Part shown: in pieces, positions 10,074-20,739 of the stretch
How positions within the stretch are numbered: the first letter of the stretch is position 1
How the letters are laid out: every line of letters starts with the position of its first letter
Assembly (NCBI GenBank): GCA_024372625.1
Contig: CP099605.1
Coordinates: 1,550,001 to 1,614,000, forward strand
DNA from: Comamonadaceae bacterium OTU4NAUVB1
GTDB taxonomy: Bacteria; Pseudomonadota; Gammaproteobacteria; Burkholderiales; Burkholderiaceae_C
DNA: 64,000 nucleotides
Direction: 5' to 3'
Made by a program: the position numbers and the translations under genes
The notes under the pieces: generated by a model
What the model was told of the DNA's origin: nothing
What the model saw: only the letters and a program-made list of their open reading frames with translations
The model's database searches: none

Positions 10074-10298
10074 TCAGCCACCGGTGACCGGACGGATCAC
10101 CTCGACGTGGTCGCCGTCGGCCAACGGCCGCGTGGCGTGCAGCGAGCGCGGCACGAAGGCGCGGTTCACCGCGACGGCATAGGGCGCCACCGCGCCGATG
10201 CGCGCCACGGCGTCGGCGACCGTGGCCGGTGCGTCCAGGACGTGGGCGACGTCGTTGATGCGCAGGTGCAGGCGCGGGGTGGTGGCGGTGGCGGTCAT
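10074..10298 (-). CDS. thiS: Sulfur carrier protein ThiS
   Basis: Ubiquitin-like sulfur carrier, 74 residues, ending in the required Gly-Gly (RPVTGG) that is adenylylated and thiocarboxylated to deliver sulfur to ThiG. The start overlaps the end of thiO by 4 bases. ThiF, the adenylylating enzyme, is not in the window; a MoeB-type enzyme elsewhere may serve. Confidence 0.92.
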   Translation of the reverse strand: MTATATTPRLHLRINDVAHVLDAPATVADAVARIGAVAPYAVAVNRAFVPRSLHATRPLADGDHVEVIRPVTGG

Positions 10299-11470
10299 GC
10301 GGTGCTGCCCTCCGCCGCGGCGCCCGGGCGCGCGACGTCGAGCCCGAAGCGCGCGGCCAGCGGCGAGCGACCGGTCGCGAGCAGTTCCAGCGCGATGTCC
10401 AGCAGCGCCGGCGCGATCAGGAAGCCGTGCCGGTACAGCCCGTTGACCTGCAGCACGCGCGGCGCCGACCAGCGCAGCGCCGGCAGGTTGTCGGGCAGGG
10501 TCGGACGGCAGTGGGTGGCGAGTTCGAGGATGCGCGCCTCGCCGAAGCCGCTGTGCACGGCATAGGCCGCGCTGAGCAGTTCGAGCGTCGAGCGCACGCT
10601 GGCGGGCGACATGTCGGCCGACTCGATCTCGGTTGCGCCGATGACGAAGACGCCATCGGGCTTGGGCGCGATGTAGAGCGGGTAGCGCGGGTGCAGCAGC
10701 CGCGTCGGCCGGCTCAGCGCGACGTCGGGGGCGTGGACGCGGATCACCTCGCCGCGCACGCCGCGCAGCGCGCCCCACTGGGGCCGCGCGCCCAGGCCGC
10801 GGCAGTCGATCACGCGCCCGGCCGGGCCGCAGTCGAAATCCTCGGGCGACACGGCACGGTGCCAGTGCAGCGTCACGCCCGGGGTCGCCGCCAGCGTGGC
10901 GTGCAGGGCGTCGAGCAGCGCGCGGTTGTCGAGCTGGCCCTCGCCCGCCAGGAACAGGCCCTGCGCGAAGCGCGAGCCCCGCAACGCCGGCTCCAGCGCG
11001 ACGATGCCGCTCGCCTCCAGCGTCCGGACCGGCGGCAGGTCGTCGCCGATCCAGCCACGCGTGCGCTCGAGCACCCGCGCGAAGCGCTCGGCTTCGCCCG
11101 CGTCCTGCCGGTGCCAGAGCACCAGCGTGCCTTCGCGCTGGAAGAACACCGGCGCGGCGTGGCCGGCCAGCTCGGTCAGCAGCTGCGGCCAGCGGTCCAG
11201 CGCGTGGCGACCCATGCGCACCACCGGCGCCGGTGCCACGGCCGATTCGGCCAGTGGCGCCAGCATCGCCGCTGCCACGCGCGCGGCGGCCCCCCCGGCC
11301 TGCGGCCCCTGCGCGTCGTGCAGGTCGACGCGGCAGCCGCGCCGTGCGAGGGCCAGCGCGACCAGGCGTCCCATCAGGCCGGCGCCGAGCACGTGCGCCG
11401 ACGAGAACGGCAGCGCGTCCGGCCGGTCGGCGCGCGGCGTCGGGTGCGTCGGGTCCGTCAAGCGCGCCAC
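10295..11470 (-). CDS. thiO: Glycine oxidase ThiO (FAD-dependent)
   Basis: Oxidises glycine to the iminoglycine used by ThiG in aerobes, replacing ThiH. The FAD-binding start [20 protein letters not shown], a DAAO-type core ([21 protein letters not shown]) and the C-terminal [23 protein letters not shown] and [13 protein letters not shown] blocks identify the family. There is no ATG: I take the GTG at 11470, which leaves 14 bases to the divergent thiD start; a second GTG at 11500 would overlap the first thiD codons. First gene of the thiO-thiS-thiG-thiE run. Confidence 0.9.
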   Translation of the reverse strand: MARLTDPTHPTPRADRPDALPFSSAHVLGAGLMGRLVALALARRGCRVDLHDAQGPQAGGAAARVAAAMLAPLAESAVAPAPVVRMGRHALDRWPQLLTELAGHAAPVFFQREGTLVLWHRQDAGEAERFARVLERTRGWIGDDLPPVRTLEASGIVALEPALRGSRFAQGLFLAGEGQLDNRALLDALHATLAATPGVTLHWHRAVSPEDFDCGPAGRVIDCRGLGARPQWGALRGVRGEVIRVHAPDVALSRPTRLLHPRYPLYIAPKPDGVFVIGATEIESADMSPASVRSTLELLSAAYAVHSGFGEARILELATHCRPTLPDNLPALRWSAPRVLQVNGLYRHGFLIAPALLDIALELLATGRSPLAARFGLDVARPGAAAEGSTA

Positions 11471-11484
11471 CCATAATTTGCGAC

Positions 11485-12333
<849 letters not shown>

Positions 12334-12420
12334 GGCGCGCGCCATGGCCGCAGACGCCATCGCTGGCCGTCGCTGCGGGATCGTTCGGATCGTCGGGTGT
12401 CGCCATTGTTCTTTTGCTCC

Positions 12421-12480
12421 GCGCAAAGGACCTTCCGGCAGGGGGCGTGACCCGGGGCGTCCTTCGTGATGACGAAGGGG
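12421..12480 (-). promoter_or_regulatory. Possible expression platform of the TPP riboswitch
   Basis: Downstream of the aptamer on the minus strand is a perfect 7-bp hairpin (12461-12467 with 12472-12478, loop GATG). Part of it can instead pair with a segment at 12425-12431, giving two mutually exclusive folds, as in riboswitch expression platforms. A minus-strand ATG follows at 12406, but its frame runs only about 40 codons. The pairing was worked out by eye and is not an energy calculation. Confidence 0.4.
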
Positions 12481-12518
12481 ACGGCACGCCCGATGCGAAT
12501 CGGCATGACGGCCACCGG

Positions 12519-12607
12519 GCCGGCTTCCCTGCGCGAGGATTAACTCAATCAGGTTCGAAGGGACTTTCTCAGCCGCATCGATCGACTCGATGCAGCACCC
12601 CTAGCTC
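12519..12607 (-). promoter_or_regulatory. TPP (thiamine pyrophosphate) riboswitch aptamer
   Basis: Read on the minus strand, this has the THI-element consensus: CTAGGGGTGC, then a P3 stem-loop (GCATCGA/TCGATGC around GTCGA), the T-loop GGCTGAGA, then CGAACCTGATTGAGTTAATC and GCGCAGGGAAG, which match the P4/P5 pyrophosphate-sensing half. Riboswitches of this type repress thiamine genes when TPP is abundant and in proteobacteria usually sit before thiC. Here the next minus-strand gene with a clear function is thiO, about 1 kb away beyond the antisense thiD. Confidence 0.93.
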
Positions 12608-12614
12608 GGTGCGG

Positions 12615-12620
12615 ATTGTA
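12615..12620 (-). promoter_or_regulatory. Likely -10 box of the riboswitch transcript
   Basis: TACAAT on the minus strand lies about 8 bases before the aptamer, which would start transcription at its first bases. No good -35 element is visible at normal spacing. Confidence 0.45.
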
Positions 12621-12691
12621 GGCAGGAAAGCGCAGAACGCCTCAGGGCTTGCAACCTTGCCGCTCCTGGCGCGCGGCCCCAGACTGTTTCG

Positions 12692-12901
12692 ATGGACGAG
12701 GTGATCTTTGCCGGCGACGAGACGTATTTCCCGCACGCGCGGCTCACGCCGATCGGTGGGCTGTGGGAGGGTGCCGTCGAGATCGTGACCCCGTACGGCC
12801 GCACGACCCTGGTGTGCGCTGGCGTGCATGGCGACGCGGACGCCGCCTTCACGGAGGCGGTGGCCGACGCGATGACGCTGATGCGGGAGCGGCGCGGCTG
12901 A
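12692..12901 (+). CDS. Small hypothetical protein (69 residues)
   Basis: Family not recognised. The frame has a protein-like composition (MDEVIFAGDETYFPHARLTP, ending TLMRERRG), no signal peptide and no membrane segment. It lies upstream of, and opposite to, the riboswitch promoter and converges on the ferredoxin reductase gene, with 21 bases between. No clear ribosome binding site is seen. It may be a lineage-specific small gene or a chance frame. Confidence 0.4.
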   Translation: MDEVIFAGDETYFPHARLTPIGGLWEGAVEIVTPYGRTTLVCAGVHGDADAAFTEAVADAMTLMRERRG

Positions 12902-12922
12902 GCGGTCCGTCGACCGGGCGCC

Positions 12923-13966
12923 TCATTCGCCGCGCGTCACGCCGAGCAGTTCGTGCAGACGCGTGCTGGTCGTCGTGTACTGCAGCGGCACCGCCTTGTC
13001 CGGGAAGACGATCGCGGTCGCGCCCCAGGCCGCCAGGGTGGCTTCGTGGAAGCCGCAGACGATCAGCTTGCGCTTGCCGGGATAGGTGTTGACGTCGCCG
13101 ACGGCGAACACGCCCGGCGCGCGGGTCTCGTAGCGCGCGGTGTCCACCGGCACCTGCTTGCGCTCCAGGTCCAGGCCCCAGTCGGCGATCGGCCCCAGGC
13201 GCGGCGAGACGCCCAGGCAGGCGACGAGCGCATCGACCGGCGCGGCCACCACGTCGCCGTCCGGTCGCGTGACCTCGACGTGCGCGTCGTCGAAGCCCGT
13301 GGGCTGGCCGACGACGAAGCCCAGCGTGCGCTCGGCGATGGCGGCGCGCACCGCGGCCACGAGCACCGCGTCGGCCTGGAAGCCGTCGCGCCGGTGCAGC
13401 AGGGTGATGCGCGCGGGCCGGCCGGTGTCGCGGGCCTGCGCGACGAGCGCCAGCGCGGTGCGCAGGGCGTCGTCGCCGCCGCCATGGACCACGACGTCCC
13501 GGCCGATGAAGCGGTCCAGCGCGTCGGGGTGATAGAACAGGCGCGTGCCCTCCAAGCGCCCGATGCCCTCGATCGTCAGGCGGCGCGGCACGAAGGCGCC
13601 GACGCCGGCGGCGACGAAGACGGTCTTCGCGACGAACACCGTGCCGCGATCGGTCGCGAGGCGCAGCCGGCCGTCCGGCTCGCGCGCCAGGGTGGCGACC
13701 TGCTGGCCGAGGTGCATCGGCACATCGAACGGCGCGATCTGGCGCAGCAGCGACTCCACCAGGCCGCGCCCCGTGGTGGCGGGCGTGCCGGGGATGTCGT
13801 AGATGGGTTTGTCGCCATAGAGCTCGACGCACTGGCCGCCCGCGTGGGGCAGGGCGTCGACGACGTGGCAGGCGATCTCGAGCAGGCCGAGCTGGAACGC
13901 CTGGAACAGCCCGACCGGCCCGGCGCCGATGACCAGCGCGTCGGTTTCGACCGGGCTCGCGGACAT
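12923..13966 (-). CDS. Ferredoxin--NADP(+) reductase, thioredoxin-reductase-like type
   Basis: FAD- and NAD(P)H-binding flavoprotein of 347 residues that passes electrons between NADPH and ferredoxin. The start MSASPVETDALVIGAGPVGLF holds the FAD dinucleotide motif, GGQCVELYGDKPIYDIPG is the hallmark of the YumC-type FNR, VVVHGGGDDALRTAL is the NADPH motif, and GVFAVGDVNTYPGKRKLI is the C-terminal FAD motif. No CxxC redox pair of true thioredoxin reductase is present. It begins 2 bases after the ferredoxin stop, so the two genes are co-expressed and probably partners. Confidence 0.92.
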   Translation of the reverse strand: MSASPVETDALVIGAGPVGLFQAFQLGLLEIACHVVDALPHAGGQCVELYGDKPIYDIPGTPATTGRGLVESLLRQIAPFDVPMHLGQQVATLAREPDGRLRLATDRGTVFVAKTVFVAAGVGAFVPRRLTIEGIGRLEGTRLFYHPDALDRFIGRDVVVHGGGDDALRTALALVAQARDTGRPARITLLHRRDGFQADAVLVAAVRAAIAERTLGFVVGQPTGFDDAHVEVTRPDGDVVAAPVDALVACLGVSPRLGPIADWGLDLERKQVPVDTARYETRAPGVFAVGDVNTYPGKRKLIVCGFHEATLAAWGATAIVFPDKAVPLQYTTTSTRLHELLGVTRGE

Positions 13967-13968
13967 GG

Positions 13969-14298
13969 TCAGCGCACCAGTTCCGCGATCTTGTTGGGCT
14001 TGTCCTTCCAGTCGTCGGCGTCGGGCAGGGCGGGCTTGCGCTTGGTGATGCTCTTCCAGCCGTCGGCCAGGGCCAGTTCGGCGTTGAGCTTGATGAAGGC
14101 GAGCTGGTCGGCCGGCAGGTCCTCTTCCGCGAAGATGGCGTTGGCCGGGCACTCGGGGATGCAGACCGCGCAGTCGATGCACTCGTCCGGATCGATCACG
14201 AGCATGTTCGGACCTTCGCGGAAGCAGTCCACCGGGCACACATCGACGCAATCGGTGTATTTGCAGCGGATGCAGTTTTCGGAGACGACGTGGGTCAT
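13969..14298 (-). CDS. fdxA: Ferredoxin FdxA (7Fe-8S type)
   Basis: Small soluble electron carrier, 109 residues. Cysteine clusters [17 protein letters not shown] and [12 protein letters not shown] bind one 3Fe-4S and one 4Fe-4S cluster; the charged C-terminal extension ([15 protein letters not shown]) is typical of the FdxA family. It lies 86 bases downstream of cysN on the same strand and next to its likely reductase. In this place it could feed electrons to the sulfite reductase encoded by the first gene of the run; that is inference. Confidence 0.95.
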   Translation of the reverse strand: MTHVVSENCIRCKYTDCVDVCPVDCFREGPNMLVIDPDECIDCAVCIPECPANAIFAEEDLPADQLAFIKLNAELALADGWKSITKRKPALPDADDWKDKPNKIAELVR

Positions 14299-14384
14299 GG
14301 GAGTCTGAGGGGTCGGTTGCCGGCGGGTCGCGGCGAATTGAATGGGGGGTAACCGGGCATTTTAGAGGCCCGGTCCGGTCTTCT

Positions 14385-15713
14385 TCAGCGGGCGGGGGGC
14401 TGTACCAGCACCGCCGCGGCGGTCTTGTGCGAGGCGGTGTCCACCAGCACCAGCGAACCCAGCGTGCGCGATCGCGCGAAGGGCAGCACGGCCAGCGGCT
14501 GCTGCAGCGCCAGCACGATGTCGCCGATGGCGTTGGCCTCCAGCTGCGCGGCCGGCTCGGCGTCGAGCGTGTTGATGTTCAGGCGGTCGACGATGCGCGC
14601 CACCTTGGCCTTGACCCAACGGTGGCCCTGCAGCGCCCAGTAGACGCGGCCCGGCACCAGCGGCTCGTCGTCGAGCCAGGCGACCGTGGCGGTGATCTCG
14701 CGCACCGGCGCGAAGGCATCGGGCGCGAGCAGCCAGTCGCCGCGCGAGACGTCGACCTCGCGGTCGAGCACGATGCCCGCGCTGTGGCCGGCATGCACGG
14801 TCTTGGGTTGGCGTGTGTGGCTGAGCACCTGCGCCACGGTGGCCGTCTGCCCGCTGGGCAGCACGCTCACGCGCTGGCCGGGCTCGACATGGCCGCTGGC
14901 CACGCGGCCCCAGAACACGCGCCGCCCCTGGGAGGTGTCGGCGGAGGCGGAGAACTTCTCCACCCACTGGACCGGGAAGGCGAAGGGCACGTTCTCGTCG
15001 GGCACGGTCACCGGCAGGCCTTCGAGCAGTTCCAGCAGGCTCGGGCCGTCGTAGCCGGCCCAGTCGGGATGGCGCGTGACCACGTTCCAGCCCTTGAGCG
15101 CCGACACCGGCACGATCGCCCCGACCCGCACGCCGGCGTTCCCGGCGAAGGCCGCGAGGGCCGTGGCGATGCGCTCGAAGGCCAGCGCCGCGTCGTCGAT
15201 GGCGTCGAGCTTGTTGACCGCGAAGACGATCGACTGGACGCGCAGCAGGCCGCACAGCAGCGTGTGGCGGCGCGTCTGCGCGAGCAGTTCGCGCGCCATC
15301 ACCGTGCCGTCGCCGACCTCGGCGGCCCACTTGAGCTTGGTGGCGTCGACCAGCACCACGGCGGCGTCGGCGCTCGACGCCGCCGTGACCATGTTGCGGG
15401 TGTACTGCTCGTGGCCCGGCGCGTCGCCGATGATGAACTTGCGCCGCGCGGTGGCGAAGTAGCGGTAGGCGACGTCGATGGTGATGCCCTGCTCGCGCTC
15501 GGCCGACAGCCCGTCGGTCAGCAGCGCCAGGTCGGTCTCGCCGCCGCGCTGCACGCCCGCGAGCTGGTCCTGCAGCACCGTCTTGCTGTCCACCAGCAGC
15601 CGCCCGATGAGCGTGCTCTTGCCGTCGTCCACCGAACCGCAGGTGATGAAGCGCAGGGCCGCGCCGGTGTCGACCGCGACGTCGGCGGAATCGAATTCAG
15701 TTGAAGTGTTCAT
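14385..15713 (-). CDS. cysN: Sulfate adenylyltransferase subunit 1 (GTPase)
   Basis: GTPase subunit that drives ATP sulfurylase CysD to form APS. Translation-factor-type G motifs are intact: GSVDDGKSTLIGRLL (G1), GITIDVAYRYF (G2 region), GDAPGHEQYTRNM (G3) and AVNKLD (G4), followed by beta-barrel domains. The 442 residues stop after the CysN part; there is no fused APS kinase (CysC) domain. It starts 20 bases after cysD. Confidence 0.96.
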   Translation of the reverse strand: MNTSTEFDSADVAVDTGAALRFITCGSVDDGKSTLIGRLLVDSKTVLQDQLAGVQRGGETDLALLTDGLSAEREQGITIDVAYRYFATARRKFIIGDAPGHEQYTRNMVTAASSADAAVVLVDATKLKWAAEVGDGTVMARELLAQTRRHTLLCGLLRVQSIVFAVNKLDAIDDAALAFERIATALAAFAGNAGVRVGAIVPVSALKGWNVVTRHPDWAGYDGPSLLELLEGLPVTVPDENVPFAFPVQWVEKFSASADTSQGRRVFWGRVASGHVEPGQRVSVLPSGQTATVAQVLSHTRQPKTVHAGHSAGIVLDREVDVSRGDWLLAPDAFAPVREITATVAWLDDEPLVPGRVYWALQGHRWVKAKVARIVDRLNINTLDAEPAAQLEANAIGDIVLALQQPLAVLPFARSRTLGSLVLVDTASHKTAAAVLVQPPAR

Positions 15714-15733
15714 TGGTTCTCTCCGGTGGCGGC

Positions 15734-16693
15734 TCAGAAGTAGCCGTCCTTCTTGCGCTTTTCCATCGACGCTTCGGACGTCATGTCGTCCATGCGCGTC
15801 GCGCCGCGCTCGCTCACGTCCACCGTCAGGGTCTCCAGCACCACGTCGCCGGCGTCGGCCGCGAGGCTCGCCACCGGACAGGTGGTGGTGATGTCGCCCA
15901 CGGTGCGGAAGCGCACGTCGCGCACCTGCACCTCCTCGCCGTCGCGCGGCGGGGTCAACGGCGTCACGGGCACCAGCAGGCCGCGGCGGTCGACCACCTG
16001 ACGCTGGTGCGTATAGTAGATCGACGGCAGCGCGATGGCCTCGCGTTCGATGTACTGCCAGACGTCGAGCTCGGTCCAGTTGGAGATCGGGAACACGCGG
16101 AAATGCTCGCCCGGCGACAGGCGCGTGTTGAACAGCGTCCAGAGTTCGGGGCGCTGGTCCTTGGGCTGCCACTGGCCGAAGGCGTCGCGGTGCGAGAAGA
16201 TGCGTTCCTTGGCGCGCGCCTTCTCCTCGTCGCGGCGGGCGCCGCCGATGAGCGCGTCGAAGCGGAATTCCTCGATCGCCTCGAGCAGCGTCACCGACTG
16301 GTGCGCGTTGCGCGACTCGCCCGCGTGCGCCAGGCGCACCGTGCCGCGCAGCATCGAATCCTCGACGCTGCGCACGATCAGTTCGGCGCCCAGTTCACGG
16401 GCCCGGAAGTCGCGGAAGTCCGTGACCTCGGGGAAGTTGTGGCCGGTGTCGATCATCAGCAGCGGGTAGGGGATGCGGCCGGTGCCGAAGGCCTTCTCGG
16501 CGCACTTGAGCAGCACCAGCGAATCCTTGCCGCCCGAGAACAGCAGCGCCGGGCGTTCGAAGGCGGCGGCGACCTCGCGCAGGATGAAGATGGCCTCCTC
16601 TTCGAGGGCGTCGAGGTGGGCGTTGGACAGGTGGGTCCTGGACGGGAGGGTGCGCGCCTGGGTCTGCAGGTCGGCTTCGAAGCGGGCGTTCAT
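15734..16693 (-). CDS. cysD: Sulfate adenylyltransferase subunit 2
   Basis: ATP sulfurylase catalytic subunit forming adenosine 5'-phosphosulfate from ATP and sulfate. The PP-loop LLFSGGKDSLVLLKCAEKAF, the block IGGARRDEEKARAKERI and FPISNWTELDVWQYI are diagnostic; 319 residues is full length. The ATG is preceded by a pyrimidine-rich leader without a clear Shine-Dalgarno sequence. Third step-gene of the sulfate-reduction run. Confidence 0.97.
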   Translation of the reverse strand: MNARFEADLQTQARTLPSRTHLSNAHLDALEEEAIFILREVAAAFERPALLFSGGKDSLVLLKCAEKAFGTGRIPYPLLMIDTGHNFPEVTDFRDFRARELGAELIVRSVEDSMLRGTVRLAHAGESRNAHQSVTLLEAIEEFRFDALIGGARRDEEKARAKERIFSHRDAFGQWQPKDQRPELWTLFNTRLSPGEHFRVFPISNWTELDVWQYIEREAIALPSIYYTHQRQVVDRRGLLVPVTPLTPPRDGEEVQVRDVRFRTVGDITTTCPVASLAADAGDVVLETLTVDVSERGATRMDDMTSEASMEKRKKDGYF

Positions 16694-16742
16694 GGATCGG
16701 GGGCCTGGAAGGAAAAGGGAGAAGGGCGGTCGTGGGGCCGGT

Positions 16743-17393
16743 TCAGTGCGCCAGATGCAGGCCGCACTCGCGGTTGTCCTCGCCCTTGGTCGGATCCACG
16801 TAGTCGAAGTTGTTGGGCAGTCCGTGCGCCTGGCAGTACTCGTGCAGGTCCTTGGCGCTCCAGTGCAGCAGGGGCGCCACCTTGATCAGGCCGTCGGGGT
16901 TGACGCCGACGGGGTCCATCTGTGCGCGCACGGCGGTGTCGGTGGCGCGCAGGGCCGTGAACCAGACCTGCGGTGCCGTCTCGCGCAGGGCGCGGGCGAA
17001 GGGCTCGAGCTTCACCTCCTCGGTGAAGGCGGCGTGGCGCGGGTCGTCCAGCGCCGGGGTGGCGCCGTCCACCGCCTCGCGATGCGCGCGCGAGCGGCGC
17101 GGCAGGTAGATGCGCAGGTCGAGGTCGAGCCGCTTCGCGAGGTCGTCGGCGAAGCGGTAGGTGGCCTCGGTGTTGTAGCCGTTGTCCATCCACACCACCG
17201 GCACGTCCGCCCGGGCGCGGGTCACCATGTGCAGGATCACGGCCTCGAACGGACGGAAGTTGGTGGTGACGATGGTCGGCCGGTCGAGGCCGACGGCCCA
17301 GTCCACCAGGCCCTGGGCATCGCGGCCGAGCCGGGCGTTGATGTCTGCGAGGTCGAAGTCGGTGTCGAGGGCGGGGCGGGCGATGGCGTTCAT
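16743..17393 (-). CDS. cysH: Phosphoadenylyl-/adenylyl-sulfate reductase without iron-sulfur motifs
   Basis: Reduces activated sulfate to sulfite with thioredoxin. The 216 residues hold the PP-loop-like TTNFRPFEAVILHMV, WMDNGYNTEATYRF, and the catalytic RECGLH near the C-terminus. The CC and CxxC motifs that ligate the 4Fe-4S cluster of typical APS reductases are absent; the only other cysteine is in HEYCQAHG. By that criterion it should be a PAPS reductase, but no APS kinase gene is in the cluster. Start taken at MNAIARP after a normal gap from the DUF934 gene. Confidence 0.93.
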   Translation of the reverse strand: MNAIARPALDTDFDLADINARLGRDAQGLVDWAVGLDRPTIVTTNFRPFEAVILHMVTRARADVPVVWMDNGYNTEATYRFADDLAKRLDLDLRIYLPRRSRAHREAVDGATPALDDPRHAAFTEEVKLEPFARALRETAPQVWFTALRATDTAVRAQMDPVGVNPDGLIKVAPLLHWSAKDLHEYCQAHGLPNNFDYVDPTKGEDNRECGLHLAH

Positions 17394-17461
17394 GGGGCTG
17401 TGCTTTCTTTCCGGGACGCGCCGCGCCCGGGAGGCGGGCACGGCCGGATGCTTGGCGGGGA

Positions 17462-17865
17462 TCAGGCCTCGGTGCGGGCGAAGCGCGGCGCGGTCTCGAC
17501 CGCGTCGCCCTGGTAGAACGCCGGGAAGCGTTCGAACTGGCGCTGGGCGTCGGCGGCGTCCACGCCCGGCTTGAGCGCCGCGCTGGAGAAGCCGGTGCGT
17601 TCCATCTGCACGAGCTGGTCGATCAGCACGTCGCCGGTGGCGCGGATGTCGCCCTTGAAGCCCAGCCGGCGGCGCAGCAGGAAGGCCTGGCTGAAGGCGC
17701 GGCCGTCGTGGAACTGCGGGAAGTCGAGGTCGATGCGCTCGATGCCGTCGAGCCGGTCCTTGAGGGTGGCGGGGTCGGCGTCGTTGGGCAGGCGCACGAC
17801 CTTCGGGTCGTCGACGGCGCCGTCGGCATGGTCCTCGGCCGAGACGAGGCGGATGGGTTGCAGCG

Positions 17866-17869
<4 letters not shown>
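17462..17869 (-). CDS. DUF934 domain protein of the sulfite-reductase operon
   Basis: A 135-residue soluble protein of unknown biochemical role, found next to the sulfite reductase gene in many proteobacteria. The conserved part is LDGIERIDLDFPQFHDGRAF and LRRRLGFKGDIRATGDVLID. Its ATG overlaps the cysI stop (ATGA), so the two are translated together. A role in assembly of, or electron transfer to, the reductase is plausible but not shown. Confidence 0.92.
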
Positions 17870-19656
<1,787 letters not shown>

Positions 19657-19710
19657 CGTGGTGGGTGTCTTGGGGTGGGGCGCGAACGCCCGGCAAGAGA
19701 GGCGGCACTG

Positions 19711-19830
19711 TAGAAGAGCCGCTTATGGAAACAAACTATTTTCTAATTCTCGCTTTATGCGGATAAGCATATTCGCGAGTCGCCATGCGGCCTGCCGGAT
19801 GAAAACGACGGATTTCCGGATAAGCGGCCC
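19711..19830 (-). promoter_or_regulatory. Probable promoter/CysB-type operator region of the cys operon
   Basis: This region is clearly richer in A and T than the flanks. It contains repeated half-sites of the TTAT/ATAA kind used by CysB-type LysR regulators: GCCGCTTAT at 19718-19726, GGATAAGC at 19761-19768 and again at 19818-19825, and ATAAGCGGC at 19820-19828 (the inverted copy of the first). TATGC/GCATA form a small inverted repeat at 19756-19771. The regulator is inferred. Confidence 0.45.
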
Positions 19831-19910
19831 CGCCAGAGGGAACGACGTGGAAAAGCACGTCGCAAGTGCTGATTTTCCCTCACGCCATCTCCCCCGCGGA
19901 GACCGCGGGC

Positions 19911-20654
19911 TCAACGGCACATCCCGAAGCCGCCCGTCTCGAGGTGGAAGTGGTCGCGATGCGCCGCGTTGTAGTCGGGGCCGAGCACGCCGTCGAAGAA
20001 CCGGCACGCGCCCCGGCGGGCGTCGCGCAGCAGCAACGCGGCCGTGGGCACCGACACCACGGCGGGATCGGCGTCCGTCTCGGGCGAGCGCCAGTCGCGC
20101 GCCAGCGAGATGCGCCGTCCGTCGGCCAGCACGAAGGCCGAGACGTCCAGTGCATCGGCCGTCGCGTGTCGACTGCGCGACGAGCCCGGCGCCACGTCGC
20201 CCGTGTTGACGTTGCGGCAGGCATAGCTGCCCAGTTGCTCGATGCCGGCCACGCGCTGGCCGTAGCGGGCTTCGGCGGCGGGCTGCAGTGCATGGCGCTC
20301 CCACATGTAGAACGACAGCGCCATCGGACAGCTCAGGGTCAGCGAGGCGCTGCCCAGGCGCACCGGCGCCCCGTGCAGCCGCACGGCGTGGCTGAAGCCG
20401 CAGCCCGGCGCGGTCTCCCGGTCGGGCACCGCGTCGTAGCGCATGCCGGTGCGTGCCAGGGCGGCGGCGCACAGCGCGGGATCGCGCCGGGTGCGCGCGA
20501 GGCGGATGTCGGTGAGCCAGTCGGGCGCGGCCTCGACGTCCAGCGGTGCCCACGGGTTGTAGCGGGCCGGCACGGCCAAGGCGCCCACGTAGACGGCATA
20601 GACCCCGGCAGCGAGCGTGGCGACGAGCGACAGGACGATCCAGCGGACAATCAT
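19911..20654 (-). CDS. Extensin-like family protein (cell-envelope peptidase fold)
   Basis: A 247-residue protein with an N-terminal membrane anchor or signal (VRWIVLSLVATLAAGVYAVYV) and an extensin-like C-terminal domain. Family marks are CGFSHAVRL, MALSFYMWERHALQPAA, SRHATADALDVSAF and HRDHFHLETGG; the His-Asp and His-x-His residues resemble the zinc ligands of D-Ala-D-Ala metallopeptidases, so an envelope or peptidoglycan role is likely. Four or more cysteines may form disulfides in the periplasm. It is upstream of, and not obviously linked to, the sulfur operon. Confidence 0.85.
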   Translation of the reverse strand: MIVRWIVLSLVATLAAGVYAVYVGALAVPARYNPWAPLDVEAAPDWLTDIRLARTRRDPALCAAALARTGMRYDAVPDRETAPGCGFSHAVRLHGAPVRLGSASLTLSCPMALSFYMWERHALQPAAEARYGQRVAGIEQLGSYACRNVNTGDVAPGSSRSRHATADALDVSAFVLADGRRISLARDWRSPETDADPAVVSVPTAALLLRDARRGACRFFDGVLGPDYNAAHRDHFHLETGGFGMCR

Positions 20655-20739
20655 TCGCTGTTTCTAGGGGTCGACGCGAAGCGTCGCTGAAGGAGAAGGC
20701 CGGACTGCCCGGGAGACGACGACGCCGTCCGCGCGTGGT

